This document shows positions 1-8,595 of a stretch of DNA of 43,619 nt, one piece after another. The notes under the pieces were generated by a model, which worked only from the letters and a program-made list of their open reading frames with translations, was not told the origin of the DNA and searched no databases. The stretch comes from Burkholderiales bacterium. Lineage in GTDB: Bacteria; Pseudomonadota; Gammaproteobacteria; Burkholderiales; Burkholderiaceae_C. The position numbers were made by a program, and so were the translations under genes. The stretch covers positions 1 through 43,619 of the forward strand of contig JAPLPO010000178.1 of the NCBI GenBank assembly GCA_026400155.1. Reading direction: 5' to 3'. The stretch's first letter is position 1. Every line of letters starts with the position of its first letter.

Positions 1-504
1 ATCCGCAATCCAATGCCCCGACTTACCGCCTTGCTTCTGTAACAGCTTCACATCGGTGATGGTCATGCCGCGGTCGGCTGCTTTGCACATGTCGTAAATA
101 GTGAGCAGGGCCACCTGAACGGCCGTGAGGGCTTCCATCTCAACGCCTGTTTGCCCCACCGTTTCTGCTGTTGCTTTGCAAACGACGCTTGGCGTTTGAG
201 CCTCTGACAAGATCTCAAATTCGACGGCCACCCGCGTGAGGGCCAAGGGGTGGCACAAAGGAATCAAGTCCGAGGTTCGCTTGGCGCCTTGAATGCCTGC
301 AATTCGGGCAATGCCCAGCACATCGCCTTTTTTGGCGGTGCCCGATTGAATCAAGGCCAGCGTGCTTGCCAACATTTGAATGCGGCCCGTGGCCACGGCA
401 ACACGATGGGTAGACGCTTTAGCGCCGACATCCACCATATGGGCTTGGCCTTGGGCATCAAAATGGGTCAAAGGGGACGACGTGTTTGGCAGAGAATCAG
501 ACAT
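1..504 (-). CDS. moaC: Cyclic pyranopterin monophosphate synthase MoaC (3' end cut by window edge)
   Basis: Reverse-strand frame from ATG at 504 reads [44 protein letters not shown]...[35 protein letters not shown]..., typical MoaC; no stop before the window start. Confidence 0.93.
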   Translation of the reverse strand, partial: MSDSLPNTSSPLTHFDAQGQAHMVDVGAKASTHRVAVATGRIQMLASTLALIQSGTAKKGDVLGIARIAGIQGAKRTSDLIPLCHPLALTRVAVEFEILSEAQTPSVVCKATAETVGQTGVEMEALTAVQVALLTIYDMCKAADRGMTITDVKLLQKQGGKSGHWIAD

Positions 505-605
505 GGCATTGGCCTAGAAAACTGGTAAAAACCATTTACAAAAGGTTAACGAAGTTCGAGCATGATACGGTTTTCGGATGGCCCACAGAAATTGGTACCA
601 ATACA

Positions 606-2195
606 TTGAAGCGCGTTTCTCCAAAGTCTAAGCCACTGCTGGCCTTGTTGGCCATTTCCCTGTGGATCACACCCGTGTGGTCTCAGCGCCCTGAGACGGC
701 CATCGCAAACAGCCTTCCCGCCTTGGGCGATGGCTCAGACATTACCCTGAGCGCAGAACGGCAACTGGGCGATCGAATTGTGCGGGAGTTGTACAGAGAT
801 CCCGACTATTTGGAAGACCCCATCCTAGACGAGTACTTGCAAAGTATCTGGCAACCTCTGGTGAGGGGCGCGCAGGCCCGAGGCGAGATGACGCCCGAAC
901 TGCAAGAACGATTTGCTTGGAAAATTTTCATTGGCCGCGATCGTTCGGTCAATGCCTTTGCCTTGCCGGGGGGTTATCTGGGTGTTCACTTGGGCCTGAT
1001 CAGTGTGGTAACTACGCGCGATGAGTTGGCTTCCGTCATGGCGCATGAGTTAAGCCATGTTACCCAAAGACACATCGCCAGGTCGATCGGAGATCAAGCG
1101 CGAATGACGCCTTGGCTCATTGGCGCCATGATTTTGGGCATGTTGGCTGCTAGCAAAAGTGCACAAGGTGCGCAGGCTGTGATTGTCGGCGGGCAAGCCA
1201 TGGCGGCGCAATCGCAATTGAACTTTTCTCGAGACATGGAGCGCGAGGCCGATCGAATTGGCTATGGCGTGATGTCGGAGGCAGGTTTTGACACGCAAGG
1301 TTTTGTCACCATGTTTGGGAAATTGCAGCAAGCGGCGGGCTTGAACGACAGTGGCGCTTTTCCTTATCTGCGCAGTCACCCTTTAAGCAGCGAGCGCATC
1401 GCTGATATGCAAGGAAGGCAACAACTCCAAACGCCCAGGCCCGCCAATCAAGCCAACGATAGCGTTCAGGCCATCATGTCTGCCAGGGCACGCGTCTTGG
1501 CGCAGCCTGGCGTTGGCGCACTCAGGGCTTGGGCGAATGAAGCCACCGACACAAGCATGGAGACACAAACGCTGAACAAACGCGTTGGTATTTTGTATGG
1601 CGCAGCGTTCTCTTTGATGCAGTTGCGGGATTTGTCTGCAGCCCGCGCGTTGCTGCCACGCTTGCGACTTGCCCTTGCCAATCATGCCTCTGCACTGCGC
1701 CTTGTGCAGCTGTTGGAAATGGAGATGGCCTTCAAAGAAAATGACATGCGCGGTGCTTTGCGCGCATTGAACACCGTCGTTCAATTGCCCGCAAGTCAGT
1801 GGCAACGGCCAGAGTTGATTTATGTTGCACAAGCCAGCGCGAGGCTGCAAACGGCATCGCCATCGATGGAAACGTCGCAACTGTTGGCCAAGAGCGTTTC
1901 GGCATTGCAAGCATGGGTGTTGCAGTCGCCGCAAGATGCTCAGGCATGGCAGGTCTTGGCCAGCTCGCTGGCTGCGCAAGGCCGCACTTTGGCCTCATTG
2001 CGTGCAGAGGGAGAGGCACAGTTGGCACGCATGGATTTTGGTGCTGCCGTCGACAGATTCAGAGCCGCTCAGGATGCCTCTAGAAAAAATTCACCCCAAA
2101 TGGGCGATCACATTGAAGCCTCGATTGTCGATTCGCGATTGCGGTTTGCGCAAGGTATTTTGCGTGAGCAACTTTTAGAGCGACAGGCGCGCTGA
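606..2195 (+). CDS. M48 family metalloprotease, BepA/YfgC-like, with TPR-like C-terminus
   Basis: ORF 486..2195; HExxH motif in VMAHELSHVTQRH plus MEREADRIGY; the likely signal peptide starts near a TTG at 606 (LKRVSPKSKPLLALLAISLWITPVWSQ). Exact start uncertain. Confidence 0.85.
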   Translation: MKRVSPKSKPLLALLAISLWITPVWSQRPETAIANSLPALGDGSDITLSAERQLGDRIVRELYRDPDYLEDPILDEYLQSIWQPLVRGAQARGEMTPELQERFAWKIFIGRDRSVNAFALPGGYLGVHLGLISVVTTRDELASVMAHELSHVTQRHIARSIGDQARMTPWLIGAMILGMLAASKSAQGAQAVIVGGQAMAAQSQLNFSRDMEREADRIGYGVMSEAGFDTQGFVTMFGKLQQAAGLNDSGAFPYLRSHPLSSERIADMQGRQQLQTPRPANQANDSVQAIMSARARVLAQPGVGALRAWANEATDTSMETQTLNKRVGILYGAAFSLMQLRDLSAARALLPRLRLALANHASALRLVQLLEMEMAFKENDMRGALRALNTVVQLPASQWQRPELIYVAQASARLQTASPSMETSQLLAKSVSALQAWVLQSPQDAQAWQVLASSLAAQGRTLASLRAEGEAQLARMDFGAAVDRFRAAQDASRKNSPQMGDHIEASIVDSRLRFAQGILREQLLERQAR

Positions 2196-2790
2196 GCACG
2201 GCGTCGCCGACAGGCTCGCATTGGCGCCAACCTTGATTGTTAATTTCACAGCGCAACAAGCCTTCGGGCTGTGCTTGCGCATGTCGCTCAAACACCCATT
2301 GCTGCTGGTATTTTCGAAATACATAGTTGTCTCGGAAGTACACAAAATGGCCTTCTGCACCCATGTAAAAATAATCTGTGGTGAATTGAATTTGTCCTTC
2401 GGTGACTTGCCAGTTTTGAAGGGTTTTGACTGCCAGAAAAGTAGCCTGATCGAGGTGTTGAATTTGCCGGATGCTTCTCACTTTGGAGTCTCTTTGAAGC
2501 TCGGCGATGGGCCGGGTGTCGTTGGCAAGTACTGAGTTTGTCAAAGCCGCAATCAGGGGCATGGCGTCTGCAATTTGTTGCAGTTGCCACGTGCTGAGGT
2601 TTTCACCTCTTAACTTGAAGGCCTTTTTTTCAGAAAGATAAGGCGCCGTGATTTCAAACTCAACGCCGCTGATAAGGTCTCGATGTCCTTTGTCGACAAA
2701 AAATTCAGAGCTGCAAGCACAAGAGAGCAACAAGCAAAGCCATGACAAAAAAGCGCTGAGGGTTTTAAAGCCGTCTTGAAAATGGTTCAC
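2080..2790 (-). CDS. Putative lipoprotein of unknown function
   Basis: GTG start at 2790 preceded by GGAGAA; N-terminus VNHFQDGFKTLSAFLSWLCLLLSCACSSEFF looks like a lipobox signal peptide. The 3' end overlaps the BepA-like gene by about 116 bp. Confidence 0.6.
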   Translation of the reverse strand: MNHFQDGFKTLSAFLSWLCLLLSCACSSEFFVDKGHRDLISGVEFEITAPYLSEKKAFKLRGENLSTWQLQQIADAMPLIAALTNSVLANDTRPIAELQRDSKVRSIRQIQHLDQATFLAVKTLQNWQVTEGQIQFTTDYFYMGAEGHFVYFRDNYVFRKYQQQWVFERHAQAQPEGLLRCEINNQGWRQCEPVGDAVLSAPVALKVAHAKYLAQTAIANRQSRLQCDRPFGVNFF

Positions 2791-2816
2791 TTGATGTTCT
2801 CCTTGCTTGCAGAAAA

Positions 2817-3212
2817 TCAATAGCAGCTTTGCTCTTGGGCTTGTGCAAATGCGCGCGCACCAAACAAGCTGACGCTCAAGCCATAAACGCCCGCAATGAG
2901 ATGGCACGTGAAGGTGTTACCCCCCTGTACACCGCAGTCGTTCAAAATGTGATTGCTTAAGTTGGTGTCGGCTGTGTCGCGGCTAAAGCCACACGTTGCA
3001 TAACTTTGATCGTGCTGAAAACAGGCTTGTGAGACATCGATGCCAAACAGCATGTCAGGCACAAACGCATCGCTTTTCACAGTACCGCAACCCGCCCCCA
3101 ATGCATTGCCATCATTGCGGATGCCATTGGAAGCGCCTGAACCAAATTTAAAAAAGTCCCAAAATCCGCCACCTTGAACTTGTAGGGTGGCTTCCAGAGT
3201 GCAGTCTTGCAT
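2817..3212 (-). CDS. Small phospholipase A2-like protein
   Basis: 131 codons from ATG at 3212 with an upstream AAGGA; contains CGTVKSDAFVPDMLFGIDVSQACFQHDQSYATCGF, matching the PLA2 catalytic pattern (A/C)C-x-x-H-D-x-x-Y-x-x-C. Confidence 0.6.
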   Translation of the reverse strand: MQDCTLEATLQVQGGGFWDFFKFGSGASNGIRNDGNALGAGCGTVKSDAFVPDMLFGIDVSQACFQHDQSYATCGFSRDTADTNLSNHILNDCGVQGGNTFTCHLIAGVYGLSVSLFGARAFAQAQEQSCY

Positions 3213-3440
3213 GATGTTTTTCCTTGCTTTGTGAGTCAAATTAGATAGCTGTTGTTTTCATGTGCTTTTTTTAGATTGTTTTGTGTAAATTCAGTTGGTT
3301 TATAAATACAAATTCAATATTCATGCGCCGATCTTAGGTTCCCACTGAACATTTGATGCCTGCAACGGCTTGCAGCAAAGGAGCCAAAAAACGCGGCCCT
3401 TCACAAAACGCTATGATCTCGATCCCTCTTCAAAGTACCT

Positions 3441-3902
3441 ATGGCCGGCATCCACATCACCGACATCGAAGCGGCCATCAACTATTGGCGCGAAAAAAAC
3501 CCGTCTCCGGATGGCGTGGCTTTGCCTCGCGAGTTAAGAGCGCTCGCAGAGGTTTATGCACTGATGGTTTACTTCAAAGAAGATGAGGCCGATGAATTTA
3601 GCTTGCCCTTGGCGGCTGCCGAGGCCTGGCAGGCTTGGTACGCCAGCACGCCCGATACGCCCTGCATTGCCATTTGCTCAACCTTCCAGGGCGATCCCGC
3701 TTGCAAAGGCTGTGGTCGCTCTTTTGAAGAGGTGCAGCTTTGGACTGAAATGAGCCCAGGCGAAAAGCGCTCGGTTTGGCGGCGCATCACCGTGGATGGC
3801 ACCTCATGGCGATTTAACCGATACGCTGAGCGTGCTGCTGAAGATCGCAGCTTGGCGCGTGCCGCCGCAGACGCTCAGGTGCCACTGGGTTTCAACAGTT
3901 AG
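3441..3902 (+). CDS. DUF3717 and DUF1289 domain-containing protein
   Basis: N-terminus MAGIHITDIEAAINYWREKNP (DUF3717-like); CIAICSTFQGDPACKGCGRSFEEVQLWTEMSPGEKR (DUF1289-like cysteine motif). Confidence 0.8.
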   Translation: MAGIHITDIEAAINYWREKNPSPDGVALPRELRALAEVYALMVYFKEDEADEFSLPLAAAEAWQAWYASTPDTPCIAICSTFQGDPACKGCGRSFEEVQLWTEMSPGEKRSVWRRITVDGTSWRFNRYAERAAEDRSLARAAADAQVPLGFNS

Positions 3903-3932
3903 TTTTTTCCAACTGATTGGTTCCGAACTGAC

Positions 3933-4493
3933 TTATTTCCAGCGCATCACTTCAAGGTGCACACTGTCTTTGGCGTTGCTCAAGGTGAGCGCGCCCTCTT
4001 GTACGGTGGCTTGCAGTTGCATGCTTCGCTCGGCCAGCTTGGCCAAGGCCTGACTGGCCTCTGTGGGCACTCGCCATACCTGCAGTTTGTCCATGCGGCT
4101 GAGCTTGCTCTCAATGCCGCGCCACCAAACTTCAGCGGCGTGGTTAAAGCAATAAACCATGACCGCATCTGCTTTCTGGCACGCCTTGTTCAGAGGCTTG
4201 TCTTCAGGTTGCCCCACTTCCACCCACAAACGCGTCTGTCCTGTGAAGTCGCGCAGTGACAAGTCTGGGTCATCGGGGTCAGACAAACCGGCACCAAATG
4301 CCAGCACACCATCGCCATTCAAATCGGCTTGAAGTTTGAAAGCATTGTGGGCCAGCGCCAGCAAACGAATCATCATTCGCTCGTCGGTTTCACTGGGGTG
4401 CCTTGCAAGTGTGAGCGCGTGGTCTGCGTAATAGCTGTTGTCAATGTCGGCGATGGAAAGATTGACTTTGTAGATGGTGGACTTCAGGGCCAT
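3933..4493 (-). CDS. yaeQ: YaeQ family protein
   Basis: MALKSTIYKVNLSIADIDNSYYADHALTLARHPSETDERMMIRLLALAHNA is characteristic of YaeQ. Confidence 0.9.
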   Translation of the reverse strand: MALKSTIYKVNLSIADIDNSYYADHALTLARHPSETDERMMIRLLALAHNAFKLQADLNGDGVLAFGAGLSDPDDPDLSLRDFTGQTRLWVEVGQPEDKPLNKACQKADAVMVYCFNHAAEVWWRGIESKLSRMDKLQVWRVPTEASQALAKLAERSMQLQATVQEGALTLSNAKDSVHLEVMRWK

Positions 4494-4517
4494 GGGGTCG
4501 AACTCTGTGAGGCCTGT

Positions 4518-5924
4518 TTAAACGCGTTGGGCCAGCTCAGTGGCTTTGCCAATGTAGCTGGCAGGCGTCATGGCCAAGAGTCGATCTTTTTCGGTCTGCG
4601 GAATGTCAAGTTCTCGAATAAGGCCATGCAATGCCGCGGCAGTCACGGTTTTACCGCGCGTCACTTCTTTCAATTTTTCGTAGGCCCCCTGCACGCCATA
4701 GCGGCGCATGACGGTTTGAATGGGTTCGGCCAACACTTCCCAAGAAGCGTCTAAATCTTGGGCAATGGCTTCTTCGTTTAACTCTAGCTTTTTCAAACCC
4801 GTCATGAGCGACGAATAGGCCAAGGCGGTATAGCCTAGCGCCACGCCCATGTTGCGCAATACGGTGGAGTCTGTGAGGTCGCGCTGCCAACGACTGACCG
4901 GGAGTTTTTCGGACAAGTGCTTGAGCACGGCATTGGCCAAACCCAAGTTGCCCTCGGCATTCTCAAAGTCAATGGGATTGACTTTGTGCGGCATGGTGGA
5001 GGAACCTATTTCGCCTGCTTTTAAACGCTGCTTGAAATAACCCAAGCTCACATAGCCCCATATGTCGCGCGACAAATCGATCAAGATGGTGTTGGTGCGC
5101 GCCAGCGCGTCAAACAACTCGGCCATGTAATCGTGCGGCTCAATTTGAATGCTGTAGGCTTGAAAGGACAAGCCCAAACCCCAATGCTCTGCGGAAGCAC
5201 CCGCCTCATTGGACTCGGGTGTTTCAACCACTTTTTTAGAGAATGATTCCCAATCAAAGTCTGGCCATGCGGACAAGTGGGCGTTGTAATTCCCCACCGC
5301 GCCATTCATTTTGGCCTTGAGCGGAACCGCCGCAATTTTTTCACGCGTGTTGCTCAATCGAACCACCACGTTGGCAAACTCTTTGCCCACCGTGGTGGGG
5401 CTGGCTGTTTGGCCATGTGTGCGGCTTAGCATGGGCACCGCTGCGTAGGCATGGGCCATGCTGCGCAATTGAACGATGATTTCATCCAAGGCCGGCAAGA
5501 TCACTTTCTGCCTTGCCCCTTTGAGTTGCAAAGCATGGCTGGTGTTGTTGATGTCTTCGCTGGTACAAGCGAAATGCACAAACTCGGATGCCAGCTCCAA
5601 TTCAGGGCGATCTTTGAATTTGGATTTGATCCAATACTCTACCGCCTTCACATCGTGGTTGGTGACCTTCTCAATGTCTTTGATGGCCAGCGCATCTTGC
5701 TCTGAAAACTGCGTCACCAAACCCGTCAGATAGCGTCTTGCACCCAAGGACAATGGCTTGAATTCCTCGAAACCTGCATCCGACAAAGCTATGAACCACG
5801 CCAGCTCCACTTGGACCCGGCGGTGCATATAGCCTTGCTCGCTCATGAGCGGTCGCAAAGCATTGAGTTTGTTGGCGTAACGGCCGTCCAACGGAGACAG
5901 GGCTGAAATGGGAGAAGAAGTCAT
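4518..5924 (-). CDS. purB: Adenylosuccinate lyase
   Basis: ORF 4518..6020; likely ATG at 5924 (MTSSPISALSPLDGRYANKLNALRPLMSEQGYM); contains GEIGSSTMPHKVNPIDFENAEGN signature. Confidence 0.96.
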   Translation of the reverse strand: MTSSPISALSPLDGRYANKLNALRPLMSEQGYMHRRVQVELAWFIALSDAGFEEFKPLSLGARRYLTGLVTQFSEQDALAIKDIEKVTNHDVKAVEYWIKSKFKDRPELELASEFVHFACTSEDINNTSHALQLKGARQKVILPALDEIIVQLRSMAHAYAAVPMLSRTHGQTASPTTVGKEFANVVVRLSNTREKIAAVPLKAKMNGAVGNYNAHLSAWPDFDWESFSKKVVETPESNEAGASAEHWGLGLSFQAYSIQIEPHDYMAELFDALARTNTILIDLSRDIWGYVSLGYFKQRLKAGEIGSSTMPHKVNPIDFENAEGNLGLANAVLKHLSEKLPVSRWQRDLTDSTVLRNMGVALGYTALAYSSLMTGLKKLELNEEAIAQDLDASWEVLAEPIQTVMRRYGVQGAYEKLKEVTRGKTVTAAALHGLIRELDIPQTEKDRLLAMTPASYIGKATELAQRV

Positions 5925-6029
5925 GTCCACATTGTAAGTTCTAGGCCTTACAAGAGAACAGCGTTTGGATTCCTCTAGAATGCAACTTCCTGATAACTGT
6001 ATTTTGACTCTTTTAGACACTTACAAACC

Positions 6030-6644
6030 ATGAAACTGATCGGTTCACCTACCAGCCCCTATGTCCGCAAAGTCTGCATTGTGATGGCGGAGAAAAAGTT
6101 GGACTACCGCATGGTGGCCGAAGACGTTTGGTCAGCCACCACCACCATCAACGCCTCCAACCCACTGGGCAAGGTGCCATGTTTGGTGCTTGAGGGGGGT
6201 GAGGCTGTTTTTGACTCCCGCGTCATTGTGGAATATTTGGACACTTTGTCGCCCGTTGGCAAGTTAATTCCAACCAATGGCCGTGAGCGTGCAGAGGTGA
6301 AAACGTGGGAAGCATTGGCAGATGGCCTCATGGATGCGGCCATCTTGGCGCGCCTTGAAGCAGGCTGGGCACACCGGCTACCTGAACAGCGCAGTCAAGC
6401 ATGGATAGACCGCCAATTGGGCAAAATTTCTGAGGCGCTCACTGCCATGTCGAATGGTTTGGGCGACAAGCCCTATTGCTCAGGTGCATACCTAAGCTTG
6501 TCCGACATCGCCGTTGGGTGTGCCTTGGGATATTTGGACTTCCGCTTTCCAGACATTCAGTGGCGCAGCGCGCATGCCAACCTAGACAAGCTGCACGAAA
6601 AGCTCATGCAGCGTCAAAGCTTTATCGACACCCAGCCCAAGTAG
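6030..6644 (+). CDS. Glutathione S-transferase family protein
   Basis: MKLIGSPTSPYVRKVCIVMAEKKLDYRMV... N-terminal thioredoxin-fold GST pattern, with EAVFDSRVIVEYLD. Confidence 0.9.
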   Translation: MKLIGSPTSPYVRKVCIVMAEKKLDYRMVAEDVWSATTTINASNPLGKVPCLVLEGGEAVFDSRVIVEYLDTLSPVGKLIPTNGRERAEVKTWEALADGLMDAAILARLEAGWAHRLPEQRSQAWIDRQLGKISEALTAMSNGLGDKPYCSGAYLSLSDIAVGCALGYLDFRFPDIQWRSAHANLDKLHEKLMQRQSFIDTQPK

Positions 6645-6683
6645 GTTGGCGGGCCCTGACGGCCCTTCTGGTTGAGGCTTGCG

Positions 6684-7118
6684 CTAAGAATTGGCGCGTT
6701 TTTTAAGCCAGCGCATCAGGCCGCCTACCCAGGGCAGCTTTTCATAAAGCTCTTCGGCTGCATCCCAATAATCTCGGTGCAGCGTGATGCGCATTTGGTC
6801 GTCTAAGACCAAGTGTGTCGTGCCCAGGACCACCTGCTCGGTGCTGGTGTCGAAGCGCTTGAATTTAAACTTGAATTGCCATGTGAGAAATGCTTGATGG
6901 CCGTCCACCACCTGTTCGGTGATCACGAAGTGCGGATTCTCAAGCGACGCATACATGTGAAGAAAAACTTGTTCGATGGCAACGAGGCCCTGCACCTCGT
7001 TGAAAGGGTCCTTGAAACGGGCTTGTGGGCTGTACCAATGACTCAGTTGCGCCAAGCTCTGGGGTTGCAGCGTTTCAAAGTAGTGGGCAATTTCTGTGAA
7101 TCTCTGGCGGTGGCTCAT
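6684..7118 (-). CDS. NTF2/SnoaL-like fold protein
   Basis: From ATG 7118: MSHRQRFTEIAHYFETLQPQSLAQLSHWYSPQARFKDPFNEVQGLVAIEQVFLHMY...; NTF2-like composition; last gene of the coupled minus-strand operon. Confidence 0.75.
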   Translation of the reverse strand: MSHRQRFTEIAHYFETLQPQSLAQLSHWYSPQARFKDPFNEVQGLVAIEQVFLHMYASLENPHFVITEQVVDGHQAFLTWQFKFKFKRFDTSTEQVVLGTTHLVLDDQMRITLHRDYWDAAEELYEKLPWVGGLMRWLKKRANS

Positions 7119-7120
7119 GG

Positions 7121-7984
7121 TCAAAGTCCGGTAAATCGACGCACCAACGCAAAATAGGCGCGGTAAGGCAACAAGCGCATCAGCTTTAACCAAGCGGTAA
7201 ATCGCTTGGGAAAATGAATGTCAAACAAGCCTTCAGACCAGCCCGCCAACATGGCGGTGGCGGCCTGCTCGGGGGAAATGAGCGCGGGCATCTGAAAGTT
7301 GTTTTGTGCCGTAAGGGGGGTGGCCACAAAGCCTGGGTTGACCACGCTCACACCGATGCCCTTGTCTTGCAAGTCCATGTACAAGGTTTCTGCCACATGC
7401 GTCACGGCGGCCTTGGTCGGGCCATAAGCCAAACCATTTGGCAGGCCTCGCCATCCCGCCACACTGCTCACCACACTGATGTGGCCCGAGCCTTGCTGCA
7501 AGAACATGGGCAAGACCGCATCCAAAACGCGCAGCAGGCCGTTGTAATTGACGTCTTGATGGCGCAGCATGTCGGTTAAGTCGAACTCTGTGGCACGTTG
7601 TGCGCGGTAATGCCCCGCGCAATACAACAAGAAATCGAGTTTGCCACTGGCCGCAACCTGGCGGGCCACATATTTCACTTGCAGCGCATCCGTCACATCC
7701 AAGGAGAGCAACTCTACGGGCAAGCCTTGGCTTTTGCACGTTGCGGCCCACTCCGACAAAGTACCCAAATCTCGAGCCGAGACAATCACATGCGCGCCGG
7801 CTGCATGCAAAGCTTTGGCACAAGCCAAACCAATGCCACTTGAGGCACCGACCAACCAAACTCGGCGACCCCGCCAATCTTGGATGGGCGCATTCAAGGG
7901 CGCGCCCCATCTGCGCTTGACAGGGGATGGCGGTCTGAGCGTGCTCCCTTTGGGGACTTCTATTTTGGCGGCTTGAAGACTCAC
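7121..7984 (-). CDS. SDR family NAD(P)-dependent oxidoreductase
   Basis: RRVWLVGASSGIGLACAKALHAAGAHVIVSAR Rossmann motif and YGPTKAAV catalytic motif; GTG start at 7984 overlaps the previous stop. Confidence 0.92.
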   Translation of the reverse strand: MSLQAAKIEVPKGSTLRPPSPVKRRWGAPLNAPIQDWRGRRVWLVGASSGIGLACAKALHAAGAHVIVSARDLGTLSEWAATCKSQGLPVELLSLDVTDALQVKYVARQVAASGKLDFLLYCAGHYRAQRATEFDLTDMLRHQDVNYNGLLRVLDAVLPMFLQQGSGHISVVSSVAGWRGLPNGLAYGPTKAAVTHVAETLYMDLQDKGIGVSVVNPGFVATPLTAQNNFQMPALISPEQAATAMLAGWSEGLFDIHFPKRFTAWLKLMRLLPYRAYFALVRRFTGL

Positions 7985-8595
7985 GGCTTAACTCCTACCG
8001 GCGTTTCACGCCGAGAGAACGACAAAGTCACTTCGCCCAAAGTCACACCCAATTTGCTCATGACGGCTTTGTTCAACATGACACGGTCGTTCATCAAAAA
8101 CATCCAGTCGTCAAATTGAACTTGCCAAACTTTGCCATCGACAGGCAAGGCCAAGGTGTACTGCCATTGGAACGCATTGCCTTTGGTTTGGCCTGTTGCC
8201 ATGCCCACCACATCGTCTGCGCGGCCCTCATAGCGGCCATTGGGCAAAGCCTTCAAGCGCCAAACTCTGCGCTGCAGCGAACCGTCTGAATAGGTAAATG
8301 CTTCATCCAACACGCCTTCATCGCCTTGCCATTGGCAATCAATCACAACCGTGAATCGCTTGACGACACGGCCGCTGCGGTCCGTGAAGATACCCCAGGC
8401 GTCCACTGTGCCTGTGAAGTACTTGCGCAAATCTAGAACAGGTGTTTCAGCGGCATAGTCTGAAATTTGGGGCCCTGCACAAGCCGACAAGGCCAACGCA
8501 CTGCCTGTTGCCAAACCCAATGTGCCTGCACGCGCCAGCCATGGTGCGGTCAAGCCTTGAGTCAAATTTTGTAACCACAAACGTCGATTCATCAA
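7981..8595 (-). CDS. DUF3833 family lipoprotein
   Basis: LALSACAGPQISDYAAETPVLDLRKYFTGTVDAWGIFTDRSGRVVKRF... matches DUF3833-type proteins; lipobox-like LSAC. Confidence 0.82.
   Translation of the reverse strand: MMNRRLWLQNLTQGLTAPWLARAGTLGLATGSALALSACAGPQISDYAAETPVLDLRKYFTGTVDAWGIFTDRSGRVVKRFTVVIDCQWQGDEGVLDEAFTYSDGSLQRRVWRLKALPNGRYEGRADDVVGMATGQTKGNAFQWQYTLALPVDGKVWQVQFDDWMFLMNDRVMLNKAVMSKLGVTLGEVTLSFSRRETPVGVKP

Noticed and set aside
1383-1979. 198-aa minus-strand ORF opposite the M48 protease
   Set aside because: Antisense shadow ORF with no domain signal.
2893-2910. CACGTGAA-containing sequence resembling half a parS
   Set aside because: GGCACGTGAAGG matches only the core; not a palindrome consistent with parS.
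6648-6668. GGGCCCTGACGGCCC hairpin between the convergent GST and NTF2-like genes
   Set aside because: Short stem with no T-run; too weak to call a terminator.
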